Assembly (NCBI GenBank): GCA_000621405.1
Contig: KK211273.1
Location: 63,188 to 127,187, forward strand
Length of the DNA: 64,000 nucleotides
Source of the DNA: Lachnospiraceae bacterium AC3007
GTDB lineage: Bacteria > Bacillota > Clostridia > Lachnospirales > Lachnospiraceae
Reading direction: 5' to 3'
The notes under the pieces were generated by a model. It was not told the DNA's origin. It did no database searches and saw only the letters and a list, made by a program, of their open reading frames with translations. Every line of letters begins with the position of its first letter. The stretch's first letter is position 1. This document shows, piece after piece, positions 43,858 to 52,862 of the stretch. A program made the translations under genes and the position numbers.

Positions 43858-45303
43858 TTACTTCGCTCCCTTGCCTGAGATGACTGCCCCGATGGTATGG
43901 AAGATGATCTTCAGATCTCCTCCGATAGACCATGTGTTGATATACTGCATATCCATATCAATGACTTCATCAAAGTCTTTTATCTCTCCCCTGCCGTAGG
44001 CCTGCCAGAGGCCTGTGAGTCCGGGCTTCATTGCAAGGCGGGCTCTGTGCTTGAGTTCATACTGCTCCCATTCATCGACTGTGGGCGGGCGCGTGCCTAC
44101 CATGGACATCTCTCCCAGAAAGACATTAAGGAACTGGGGAAATTCGTCTATCGACGTCTTGCGGATGAACCAGCCTATGCCATGCTTTGTACCGTCGGGA
44201 CCGGATCCTATGATCCTGGGATCGTCATCCATCTTAAACATGAGCCCGTTCATCTCATTATCCTTCAGAAGCTCTCTCTTGCGCTCTTCCGCGTCCTTAT
44301 ACATGCTCCTGAACTTGTATATCTTAAATATCCTGCCGTTCTTGCCCACACGGTCCTGAGCAAAGAATATCGGCCCGGGATCGGAGATAAAGATCATGGG
44401 TCCCACGATCATCATAAGGATCAGCGTTATCAGGAGGCCTATGAGCGCCCCGCCGATATCCATCAGTCTCTTGGCGACTATCTTGTAGCCGTCCACGATG
44501 CGGAGACTCTCCGTCACCGTATAGATGCCTGCGACCTCTTCCACTTCTCTTACGGAATATCTTCTGCCTCCGAGATTGATCGCCACATGAGAGGTTATCC
44601 CCATCAGCGAGCACGCCCTCAGGATCCCCTCCGGTGTCTCATACTGAGCCGGAAGGACTATCATCATCTCATCGATCCATTGCTTGCTGATGTAATCCAC
44701 GACTCCTTCCAGCGTGCTGACTACCGGTACTTTTTCGATAGTCATGCCCACGTCATCGGGCGCATCTACCAGAGCCATTCCCGTAAGCTCTATCTCCCCG
44801 AAGGAATTCTTCTGTATCATATGGATGACGTCGGCAGCCTTTCCTGCCGTCGTGATAAGGAACATATGCCGGATATGGCTTGGATTGTTGACCTTGTATT
44901 TTATGATCACGAGCTTCCAGAGAAGCCGCTCCGCATATACAAAGACTACTGACAGGATGATATAGTAAAAAACTACCAGTCTGGAGAACAGCGAAGAAGT
45001 CTTGCCGAAGAACATGAATCCCATGATCACGGCAGCCGAGAAGAGCACGAGTTTGATGACGGACATCAGTTCCGCCAGAGCTCCGCGCTTCAATATGTCG
45101 GAATAGATCCTCATCATCATCGATCCCATGATGCATGCCGCAGCGAGCACGAACATGATCCTCCGGTATTCCTCCAGATTATAGAGGTGCCGCATAGGAT
45201 GGCGGATGTTGCACGCCAGTATAAAAGTAAGCTCTATGATGATAAAGTCAAGGATCATGAAGTCAAAATGCTTCATCCATCCTCTCAGCCCTCTGTTATA
45301 CAT
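43858..45303 (-). CDS. Undecaprenyl-phosphate sugar-1-phosphate transferase
   Basis: 481 residues. Four or five membrane segments (to about 135), a nucleotide-binding-like middle domain, then the bacterial sugar transferase domain (about 285-470): KRLMDIGGALIGLLITL, GKNGRIFKIYKFRSM, and TSIDEFPQFLNVFLGEMSMVGTRPP. This enzyme starts a surface glycan by putting a sugar phosphate on undecaprenyl phosphate. Last gene of the minus-strand CDP-sugar operon. ATG 45276 (AGAGG upstream) is an alternative start. Confidence 0.92.
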   Translation of the reverse strand: MYNRGLRGWMKHFDFMILDFIIIELTFILACNIRHPMRHLYNLEEYRRIMFVLAAACIMGSMMMRIYSDILKRGALAELMSVIKLVLFSAAVIMGFMFFGKTSSLFSRLVVFYYIILSVVFVYAERLLWKLVIIKYKVNNPSHIRHMFLITTAGKAADVIHMIQKNSFGEIELTGMALVDAPDDVGMTIEKVPVVSTLEGVVDYISKQWIDEMMIVLPAQYETPEGILRACSLMGITSHVAINLGGRRYSVREVEEVAGIYTVTESLRIVDGYKIVAKRLMDIGGALIGLLITLILMMIVGPMIFISDPGPIFFAQDRVGKNGRIFKIYKFRSMYKDAEERKRELLKDNEMNGLMFKMDDDPRIIGSGPDGTKHGIGWFIRKTSIDEFPQFLNVFLGEMSMVGTRPPTVDEWEQYELKHRARLAMKPGLTGLWQAYGRGEIKDFDEVIDMDMQYINTWSIGGDLKIIFHTIGAVISGKGAK

Positions 45304-45344
45304 TTATTCAGTACCTGTCCTCTGAGTACATGTCTCTATACCTT

Positions 45345-46313
45345 TCATGTACGCATGAGCATCCATCTGACGGTCTCACGGATCCCTTCCTCAAATGAGG
45401 TCTCCGGGACAAATCCTGTATCCTCCGTAAGGGAGGAGATATCTGCTTCAAGATGCATGACCTGACGGTCTCCGTAAGGTCTCGCTCCGTATACGGGATC
45501 TGCTCTCCTTACCCCGCCTTCTTCGGCACACACGGCGCATATCTTTTCTATATGATCCCGAAGAGGTCCTGCGCTTCCGCTCGCGATGAGATATGTCCTG
45601 CCGGATACTCCTTTTTCTGCAAGGAGCAGCAGAGCGCGCGCTGCGTCACGGCTGTATATATAATCCCATATCTGCTCCCCCTTTGTACACTCAGGATTTT
45701 TACCTGCAAGTACATCCCTGATGATCGACATCACGAGAGTCCCCTCACCGTCACCCGGACCGTAGACCGAGAGTATCCTTGTCCAGATATGATCCATCCC
45801 GAGCTTTTCACACTGAAGACGCGTCATCTGTCCTGCTGCGAGCTTTGCCATCCCGTAACCGTTTTCGGGATGACAGGGGGTGTCGGGTGTCAGCGCACAG
45901 TCCGCTCTGCCGTATTCTGCCTGCGAGCCGGCCCCTATGAAAAGCCTGCATCCAAGTCTTTTTGCAAGGTCTGCGGCATCTATGGCGTAATCCAGATTTT
46001 TGATCTGGGTGCGAAGATCATTTCTTGCTTCTGCCCCGAAGGCATTCATCCAGGCCATATGGAAAAACACATCTGCCGCGGGAAGATCATTTTCTCCGAA
46101 AAACGCTTCCGCATCAAAGGATGCCATCTCATCCAGGCTGCAGTATATGACCTTCACGAGCGGATCTTCCGGTATACGTGACAGCCTCGCAGAATCCTCT
46201 CTGACAAAGACATATACTCTTATGCCCCGCTCGATACAGAGCCTTATAAGGGCAAGCCCTATGGCTCCCGTCGCTCCGGTGACCGCTATCGTCCCGGGAT
46301 GTCCGTCCTTCAT
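45345..46313 (-). CDS. NAD(P)-dependent sugar epimerase/reductase
   Basis: 322 residues. Extended SDR fold with GATGAIG at 13-19 and the YxxxK catalytic pair in YGMAKLAAGQM near 175. Likely works on the 4-keto or branched sugar made by the preceding enzymes, as an epimerase or reductase. Start ATG 46313 follows GAGGGT. Five bases after the glycosyltransferase gene. Confidence 0.82.
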   Translation of the reverse strand: MKDGHPGTIAVTGATGAIGLALIRLCIERGIRVYVFVREDSARLSRIPEDPLVKVIYCSLDEMASFDAEAFFGENDLPAADVFFHMAWMNAFGAEARNDLRTQIKNLDYAIDAADLAKRLGCRLFIGAGSQAEYGRADCALTPDTPCHPENGYGMAKLAAGQMTRLQCEKLGMDHIWTRILSVYGPGDGEGTLVMSIIRDVLAGKNPECTKGEQIWDYIYSRDAARALLLLAEKGVSGRTYLIASGSAGPLRDHIEKICAVCAEEGGVRRADPVYGARPYGDRQVMHLEADISSLTEDTGFVPETSFEEGIRETVRWMLMRT

Positions 46314-46317
46314 ACCC

Positions 46318-47250
46318 TCAGAAATTGATCCTTTCCTCCTCTATCACCAGCGGCCGTCTCAGCATCCTGCGGTTGATGTTCAGCACATACTCACCTAAAA
46401 AGCCGATAAAGAAGAGCTGCATCGATCCGAGAACCGTCACCATGATGAGGATCGGCGCCATGCCGGCTACGAACCTGTCCCACCAGATAAGCTTCATGAC
46501 AAGATATACGAGCGCGACCACAAGGCTTAATAACGACATGATAAAGCCAAGTATGGTGGCAAGTCGTAATCCCATCTTCGTATAGGTCGTAAATGACAGC
46601 ATGGCTGCATCATAGAGCGTAAAGAAATTGTTGTGCGTCTTGCCCGCGGCGCGGCGCGCCTGTTCGTAAGGGACATCCTTGCGCCTGTAGCCGAGTTCCG
46701 CCACTATCCCTCTCATGAAGGGAGCGGGGTCATCCAGCGTCCTCAGCACTTCCACAAAGCTTCTGTCATAGAGCCCGAATCCGGTGAAGTGCTCTATCTG
46801 CTCTACATCCGACATCTTCCGGATCAGCTTGTAATAGCAGGTGCGCAGGAAGCGCATTATCTTATTCTCCCTGCTCGTAGTCTTAATGCCGCATACGATC
46901 TTATATCCGCTCTCCCATTCCTTTATGAACTGAGGAATGATCTCCACGGGATCCTGGAAATCACAGCACAGCGTCACCGTGCAGTCTCCTGTAGTCTGCA
47001 GCATTCCGTGGAACGGAGAATTGAACTGTCCGAAATTCTTGGCGTTGAGTATCGCCTTTATCTTCTCATTTTTTGAGCAGATCATCCGAAGAAGATCCCT
47101 TGTCCCGTCAGTCGAGCAGTTATCGATAAAGACAAGCTCATAATCATAATCCTTAAGCTCCGTCTCCATGAGCTTCACTATCGCTTCGCTCATCGGGACC
47201 ACATTTTCTTTTTCGTTGTAACATGGTATCAGAAAACTTACAGTCTTCAT
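46318..47250 (-). CDS. Family 2 glycosyltransferase (DPM1/ArnC-like)
   Basis: 310 residues. Catalytic GT-A domain with VSFLIPCYNEKENVVPMSEA, IDNCSTDGT and LCCDFQDP (DxD-like acidic residues), and two membrane segments near 232-255 and 265-290. Such enzymes often move a sugar to the lipid carrier. ATG 47250 or the adjacent 47253, with GGGAG upstream. Confidence 0.9.
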   Translation of the reverse strand: MKTVSFLIPCYNEKENVVPMSEAIVKLMETELKDYDYELVFIDNCSTDGTRDLLRMICSKNEKIKAILNAKNFGQFNSPFHGMLQTTGDCTVTLCCDFQDPVEIIPQFIKEWESGYKIVCGIKTTSRENKIMRFLRTCYYKLIRKMSDVEQIEHFTGFGLYDRSFVEVLRTLDDPAPFMRGIVAELGYRRKDVPYEQARRAAGKTHNNFFTLYDAAMLSFTTYTKMGLRLATILGFIMSLLSLVVALVYLVMKLIWWDRFVAGMAPILIMVTVLGSMQLFFIGFLGEYVLNINRRMLRRPLVIEEERINF

Positions 47251-47286
47251 CATGCTCTCCCGTCCGTCCAAACCGGTCTTAAGTAT

Positions 47287-48642
47287 CTATCTCACAGCCT
47301 CTGCTATCACAGATGCCATATATTCGAGCATCGCATCCGTCATACCGGGATATACTCCCACCCAGAAGCTCTGCTCCATTATCTTATCCGTTACCGCAAG
47401 GCTTCCCGCCACTCTGTATGCATCGCTTCCCCTTATGCCGTCAAAGCAGGGATGCTTTATGATATTACCCGAGAAGAGAAGCCTCGTCTGGATGTTGTGA
47501 TCCTCTATTATCCTTGTGACCTCATTCCTCGTGCGGGCGGTCCCGTCCTTCAGTGAGATCAGGAAGCCAAACCATGAAGGATCGGAATCATCACTGGGCT
47601 CGGGAAGTATCAGGCTTTCCACGGCGCCGTTTGATACGAGCTTTTCCTTTAAGAAGCTCCAGTTGTGCTTTCTTCTGTCTATAAAGGAAGGGAACTTTTT
47701 AAGCTGCTCCACTCCCACTGCGGCCTGCAGATCAGTGACCTTAAGGTTGTAGCCCAGATGGCTGTACACATATTTATGATCGTAGCCTGCCGGCAGCTCC
47801 CCGAAGGTTCCGTCGAATCTGTGCCCGCACATTCCGTCCACTCCGGACGGGCATATGCAGTCACGTCCCCAGTCCCTGTACGACAGGATCAGTCTGTGCA
47901 GCAGCGGATCGTCGGTATATACGCAGCCTCCCTCACCCATGGTCATATGATGAGGCGGATAGAAGCTTGATGTTCCGATATTGCCCCAGGTCCCGGTATA
48001 CTTCGTCGTGCCGTCTATCGTATATCTCGATCCCAGCGCATCACAGTTGTCCTCAACAAGCCACAGCCCGTGACGGTCGCAGAATTCCTTCACAGCTCTT
48101 ATGTCAAAAGGATTACCGAGAGTGTGGGCTATCATGACAGCCTTCGTCCTGTCGGAATATGCCTCCTCGAGCTTCGATGCGTCTATATTATACTGCGGAA
48201 CCGTCATATCCACGAACACGGGGACTGCGCCATACTGCATTATCGGAGCTATCGTCGTGGGGAATCCGCAGGCCACGGTTATGACTTCATCACCGCGGCA
48301 GATCCTCCTGTCGCCAAGTTCGGGCGCAGTCAGAGCCATGAAGGCTATGAGATTGGCGCTCGATCCGGAGTTCACAAGATGCGCGTACTTAACCCCGATC
48401 CACGAAGCGAATTCCTTCTCAAACTGCTCTGCAAACCTGCCGGTCGTAAGCCAGAAATCCAGCATCGCATCGGTAAGGCTCTTCATCTCCTTTTCGTCAT
48501 ACACACGTGAAGCGTAGCTGATACGATCCCCCGGCTTAAAATCTTCTTTGGATTCCAGAGGTGCCCGAAACTGCCTGTAATAGGCCTCGACCATGGACTT
48601 TATCTGCTCTCTTGCTTCTTCTTCGCTCTTAAAAGTGCTCAT
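47287..48642 (-). CDS. rfbH: CDP-6-deoxy-D-xylo-4-hexulose-3-dehydrase (RfbH)
   Basis: 451 residues from ATG 48642 (GGAGGAG upstream). DegT/EryC1-type fold in which the usual PLP lysine is replaced: FYPPHHMTMGEGG with His231/His232. This change marks the E1 dehydrases that remove the 3-OH via PMP and an iron-sulfur cluster. Other features: HLVNSGSSANLIAF and VEDNCDALGSRY. It makes the 3,6-dideoxy intermediate from the RfbG product. The usual E3 reductase partner (AscD/DdhD) is not seen in the window. Confidence 0.92.
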   Translation of the reverse strand: MSTFKSEEEAREQIKSMVEAYYRQFRAPLESKEDFKPGDRISYASRVYDEKEMKSLTDAMLDFWLTTGRFAEQFEKEFASWIGVKYAHLVNSGSSANLIAFMALTAPELGDRRICRGDEVITVACGFPTTIAPIMQYGAVPVFVDMTVPQYNIDASKLEEAYSDRTKAVMIAHTLGNPFDIRAVKEFCDRHGLWLVEDNCDALGSRYTIDGTTKYTGTWGNIGTSSFYPPHHMTMGEGGCVYTDDPLLHRLILSYRDWGRDCICPSGVDGMCGHRFDGTFGELPAGYDHKYVYSHLGYNLKVTDLQAAVGVEQLKKFPSFIDRRKHNWSFLKEKLVSNGAVESLILPEPSDDSDPSWFGFLISLKDGTARTRNEVTRIIEDHNIQTRLLFSGNIIKHPCFDGIRGSDAYRVAGSLAVTDKIMEQSFWVGVYPGMTDAMLEYMASVIAEAVR

Positions 48643-48661
48643 CACTCCTCCGTGATCATTC

Positions 48662-50443
48662 TCATATCTCATCGGACATAAGGCCCTTAAGCTCTTCCCT
48701 GTCAAGAAGAGGAACCATGTCCTCCATGGGACGGCTCTCCATCTGGCCTTTGTCGTTCACGTAATTACTCTGCTTCGGAAGGACCTTCTGCTGTATGTCG
48801 GACTTCACCACGCATACGGACGGCCCGTCGAAAGACAGTGTCTCCTCCACTGCCCTTTCAAGCTCGTCATTGTCTCTTACGGTGATCGCATGTATGCCGA
48901 AAGCCGCTGCCACACGCTCCATATCAGGAAGCGACAGCCCCGACTCCTTTGTGCATCCGGTAAGATGTCCCTTGAAATTCCCGCTCTGGGAATGCCATAT
49001 CATGCTGTATCCCTGATTATCCGCTATAAAAAGCTTTACCGGAAGCTGAAGCCTGTGTACGACCTCAAGCTCCTGAAGGTTCATCGCTGCGCTCCCATCT
49101 CCCGTCACGCATACGGTCCTCTTCCCGCCTGAGCCTATGCAGCTTCCGACTGAAGCCGGAATATCATATCCCATGGCCGCCATGCTCTTATTGAGGAATG
49201 CTCTCTGTCCTTTTTTCAGACGGAGCATCTTCATGCCGATATCGACAGTGGTCCCGGAGCTTGTGAACTGATATATATCATCCGGAGTCATGAGTCCGGA
49301 CAGGATATCAAACAGACGGTAGAGATCCACATAGCCCTTCCTCGGCTCCTGCTCGGGTATGCGCACCGGATAGCGCTCCCTCACGCTGTCGCAGTGTCTT
49401 ATCCAGGAAGATCTGTCCTTATCCTTTATCCTGTCTTTCCCCGCTATCATCTCCCGGATGAATATACCCGCATCGCTCCTTATCTTAAGATTTGGATGCA
49501 GGCTCTTCTTTTCCATCTCATGCTCATCTATGTCCACCATCACATGGTATGCCCGGCTAAGGTAACCCTCAAAATTATATCCGGTGTTCAGAAGACTCAG
49601 CCTCGTCCCGACAGACAGCACAAAGTCCGCATTCTGAAGGATCAGATTGGCCGCGCGGTGTCCTACGATATTCGGTCTTCCGTAGTAAAACGGGTGATCC
49701 TCCTCTATGAGATCCACTCCGTTCCAGGAGGTAAATACAGGCGCCTTAAGAATATCGATCAGCTCCCTTGCGTCGGATACGGCATGGGAAAGACGCACCC
49801 CGTTGCCCAAAATGACGGCAGGTCTTTTTGCTTCATTGAACTTTTCTATGAGCGTATCCATATCCGCCTTATCCGGAGCATATATCTCGGGCTCTTCCTC
49901 ATATCCGGCGAGATCATCCGGCTCGATCAGGGAAGCCTGGATATCAAGGGGGATATCTATCCATACAGCCCCCGGTCGGCCGCCCGATGCGATATGCGCA
50001 GCCTTTTCAAGCTCATACCTTATATCCCCGGGATCCTGGATCTGCACGGCATATTTGGTATAGGGACGCGCCATTGATATGATGTCCACTTCCTGTATGC
50101 CAAACTGCCTGATCTGCTGATCTCCCACAAGGTCTGCCCTCTTGGCCTGGCCCGATATAAAGATAACCGGGATCGAGTCCATATATGCTCCGCAAAGACC
50201 CGTGAGTGCATTGGTGGCTCCCGGACCGCTCGTTACAAGGCAGACTCCGAAGCCTTCTCTTATCCTCGCATAGGCTTCTGCCGCGATCGAAGCGCCCTGC
50301 TCGTGTATCATAAAAATGCCCTGCAGCCTGTCATTCTCTCCGAGAGAATTGTTCAGATGCATGGCCCCGCCGCCCGTGACGCAGAAGACTCTGTCCACGC
50401 CGAGATCCGCGATGAAATTCATTACATAATCAGATAATTTCAT
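48662..50443 (-). CDS. Thiamine-diphosphate enzyme (acetolactate synthase-like)
   Basis: 593 residues. Catalytic Glu48 in MIHEQGASIAAEAYARI, ThDP motif GDGSAAMNLQ with NQGY near 465, and the FAD-like middle domain. It is not in an amino-acid operon and no small subunit is present. In a CDP-sugar operon the closest precedent is YerE, which adds an acetyl branch from pyruvate to a CDP-4-keto deoxysugar. Start ATG overlaps the aldolase stop (ATGA). Confidence 0.88.
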   Translation of the reverse strand: MKLSDYVMNFIADLGVDRVFCVTGGGAMHLNNSLGENDRLQGIFMIHEQGASIAAEAYARIREGFGVCLVTSGPGATNALTGLCGAYMDSIPVIFISGQAKRADLVGDQQIRQFGIQEVDIISMARPYTKYAVQIQDPGDIRYELEKAAHIASGGRPGAVWIDIPLDIQASLIEPDDLAGYEEEPEIYAPDKADMDTLIEKFNEAKRPAVILGNGVRLSHAVSDARELIDILKAPVFTSWNGVDLIEEDHPFYYGRPNIVGHRAANLILQNADFVLSVGTRLSLLNTGYNFEGYLSRAYHVMVDIDEHEMEKKSLHPNLKIRSDAGIFIREMIAGKDRIKDKDRSSWIRHCDSVRERYPVRIPEQEPRKGYVDLYRLFDILSGLMTPDDIYQFTSSGTTVDIGMKMLRLKKGQRAFLNKSMAAMGYDIPASVGSCIGSGGKRTVCVTGDGSAAMNLQELEVVHRLQLPVKLFIADNQGYSMIWHSQSGNFKGHLTGCTKESGLSLPDMERVAAAFGIHAITVRDNDELERAVEETLSFDGPSVCVVKSDIQQKVLPKQSNYVNDKGQMESRPMEDMVPLLDREELKGLMSDEI

Positions 50444-52047
50444 TCTTTCGTCTCAAATATGCTTTCCGTAAGGAATACGATGTCCATCGAGTCTGCGAGC
50501 GAATCATGCAGATCCCTGTACATCGCCTTTATTTCTTCATTAAGGTCGTCCCATTTGTTGTCGGGATTCAATGTGGGCAGGGATTCGTCAGCATAGCTTT
50601 CATTGTATTTTGTCTTGAACCCGTCAAACCCTGCAAGATAGACCTCCTTGACCTTGAGCTTGTTCAAAAGCCTCAGGCAGAGGATCACCGCATTGTCGAA
50701 GTGCTTCCATCCCCGCTTTATCACGAGATTGAAATTAACGATAAACTCCCCTTCTTCGGGAGAAGTGCTGATATTTGAGAGCAGTATCTTCTTTGTCTTA
50801 TTAAAAGCTTCGGGGTGTGCATCACGTGCGTATTCGTATCGCACCGCATTGGTAAAGAAGGCATAATCGCAGTCATATATCTCATTCAGGGCATTGACCG
50901 CTATGACTGCCGGCTGATGCTCCTCTATGAATCCCCTGAGCTTCTCCTGCTCTTCGATAATGGATCTTCCGGGCGCAATGAGCATCACCGGGCGGTCCTT
51001 CAGTGCCTCTTCAAGCTCCGCGATAGTTTTTTCATCGTCTACGATGCGGTCCTGATTCTCGATATATTTTTTCTCGAGAAGATCGTAATCATAATTCCTG
51101 CGCTCCTCCACCGACAGGGACTCTATGATGTTCCTCATGTCTCTTGCGTTGGTGCGGTGATTGGTGGCAAGATATGCGATGTTATTTACATGGCACTGAT
51201 AGAGGCCTGCAATGAAGTACGGAGTCGAATATCCCCAGGTGTACTGCTCCTGAAATCCCTGCATATACATGTCGATGGCATCCATGATCGCGTTCATGTC
51301 ATAGTTGCCGTGCTCCTGGCGGTTGATGAAGCTCGCCACAAGCTCAGTTGTTGCATTGCCTGCTCCCCGGCCCATGCCGGAAAGCGTCGAATCCACCATT
51401 ATATTTCTTTTGTCCCTGAGACTGTTGATGAAGTGGATGCAGAGCGCGAATGCCAGCTGCTGATTGTTATGCGCGTGGAAGCCCAGGCTTATCTGAGGCT
51501 CAAGATGCGCATCGAGCACATCGACGATGCGGCTGAGGTCCTCAAAATACATCGCGCCGAAGGTATCGACCACCGACAGTGATACCGGATCAAATTCATT
51601 CATCTCTTCTGCGAGTTCTTCCAGATCCTCCCAGGAGTATGAGAGGGTATTGGCCGCCTGGAACATCACGAGATATCCTTTTTCCCGGATCTTCCGTCCG
51701 ATCTCGATGCCTTCATGATGTCTCCCGTGCGGGAATACTACCCGGATCGCATCGATCGACTCTCCGTCGCAGGGCGGGAGCTGATCCACATCATAGCGGT
51801 TCCAGTCGATCATGACGCTGTAGATCGCATCCTTCGACTTCTTTGCAAGATAGGGCTTCGCATCATCGGGCACATGGAAAAAAGAGCTGCCCTCTTCATA
51901 CGCAGCATCCTTAAGCCATCCGCACTCGATGATATCCACGCGGGCATCCTGAAGCTTATTGATGATCCCCTGTATCGCGGGCTTCCCGAATCTTGAATCC
52001 GTTATATATGCTCCGTCGCGGAGCGTGCAGTCCAGCAGCTTTATCAT
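50440..52047 (-). CDS. DRE-TIM aldolase fused to an MptE-like domain
   Basis: 535 residues from ATG 52047, overlapping the rfbF stop. Residues 1-~290 are a HMGL-like aldolase: LLDCTLRDGAYITD, DTFGAMYFEDL, then FHAHNNQQLAFALC for the metal site and GMGRGAGNATTEL. Residues ~325-535 look like the MptE/DUF115-type domain (PVMLIAPGRSIIEEQEKL, AVNALNEIYDCDYAFFTNAV). Aldolases of this class act on 2-oxo acids, so a role with the thiamine enzyme in making or cleaving a branched sugar precursor is plausible. The combination is unfamiliar to me. Confidence 0.8.
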   Translation of the reverse strand: MIKLLDCTLRDGAYITDSRFGKPAIQGIINKLQDARVDIIECGWLKDAAYEEGSSFFHVPDDAKPYLAKKSKDAIYSVMIDWNRYDVDQLPPCDGESIDAIRVVFPHGRHHEGIEIGRKIREKGYLVMFQAANTLSYSWEDLEELAEEMNEFDPVSLSVVDTFGAMYFEDLSRIVDVLDAHLEPQISLGFHAHNNQQLAFALCIHFINSLRDKRNIMVDSTLSGMGRGAGNATTELVASFINRQEHGNYDMNAIMDAIDMYMQGFQEQYTWGYSTPYFIAGLYQCHVNNIAYLATNHRTNARDMRNIIESLSVEERRNYDYDLLEKKYIENQDRIVDDEKTIAELEEALKDRPVMLIAPGRSIIEEQEKLRGFIEEHQPAVIAVNALNEIYDCDYAFFTNAVRYEYARDAHPEAFNKTKKILLSNISTSPEEGEFIVNFNLVIKRGWKHFDNAVILCLRLLNKLKVKEVYLAGFDGFKTKYNESYADESLPTLNPDNKWDDLNEEIKAMYRDLHDSLADSMDIVFLTESIFETKE

Positions 52048-52829
52048 CTGTCCTCCCACTTGATCCACGGGGCATTGCCTCTGTCTATCATCTTATTCAG
52101 CATCGACATCTCTCTGATGCTGTCCATGCACTGCCAGAAGCCTTTATGGATGTAACTCATCAGCTCACCTTCAGCGGCAAGCGCTTCAAGCACATCACGT
52201 TCGAATATAGTCCCGTCTCCTTCTATGCGGTCAAATATCGCGGGTTCGAGAACCATGTAGCCTGCATTTATCGGTCTGCCGTCGGAGGCGTTCTTCTCTC
52301 TGAATGACTTGACGGAATTATTCTCGTCTATATCCAGCACGCCCTTTTCCTCTTCCCTTAAGACCGCAGTAAGAGTCGCAAGTTTTTTATTCTCCCTGTG
52401 ACACTCCAGGAGCTTTTTGATATCCACATCGCAGACGCCGTCTCCGTAGGTCAGCATGAAGGTCTCGTCACCCACATATTTCTGTATCCTTTTGATCCTG
52501 CCGCCGGTCATGGTATCGAGTCCGGTATCCACCACTGTTACCTTCCAGGGCTCGATATGGGCATCATGCACCACGGTCTTTAATGACCCGCCTGTATAGT
52601 CGTAGGTCACGTCTGCATTGTCGGTAAAATAATCGCCGAACCATTCCTTAATGTATTCCTGCTTGAAGCCTGCGCATATGATGAATTCGTTGAATCCGTA
52701 CCAGGAATACTCCTTCATTATGTGCCAGAGGATCGGCTTCCCTCCGATCTCTATCATGGGTTTGGGACGGTACTGGCTCTCTTCCGCTATCCGCGTACCC
52801 TTACCGCCTGCAAGCAATACAACCTTCAT
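52044..52829 (-). CDS. rfbF: Glucose-1-phosphate cytidylyltransferase
   Basis: 261 residues. Nucleotidyltransferase motif VVLLAGGKGTRIAEES near 3-18, GGKPILWHIMKEY and TYGDGVCDVDIKKL near 127. Makes CDP-glucose from CTP and glucose-1-phosphate, the first step of the CDP-deoxysugar branch. First gene of the operon (after the GH25 gene). Confidence 0.95.
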   Translation of the reverse strand: MKVVLLAGGKGTRIAEESQYRPKPMIEIGGKPILWHIMKEYSWYGFNEFIICAGFKQEYIKEWFGDYFTDNADVTYDYTGGSLKTVVHDAHIEPWKVTVVDTGLDTMTGGRIKRIQKYVGDETFMLTYGDGVCDVDIKKLLECHRENKKLATLTAVLREEEKGVLDIDENNSVKSFREKNASDGRPINAGYMVLEPAIFDRIEGDGTIFERDVLEALAAEGELMSYIHKGFWQCMDSIREMSMLNKMIDRGNAPWIKWEDR

Positions 52830-52862
52830 CTGGATATCCTTCCTGCCTTAAGCCATCTACAG

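Noticed and set aside
48662-50443. Biosynthetic acetolactate synthase (IlvB)
   Set aside because: No small subunit or other branched-chain amino-acid gene nearby and it is coupled to CDP-sugar genes; kept as acetolactate synthase-like.
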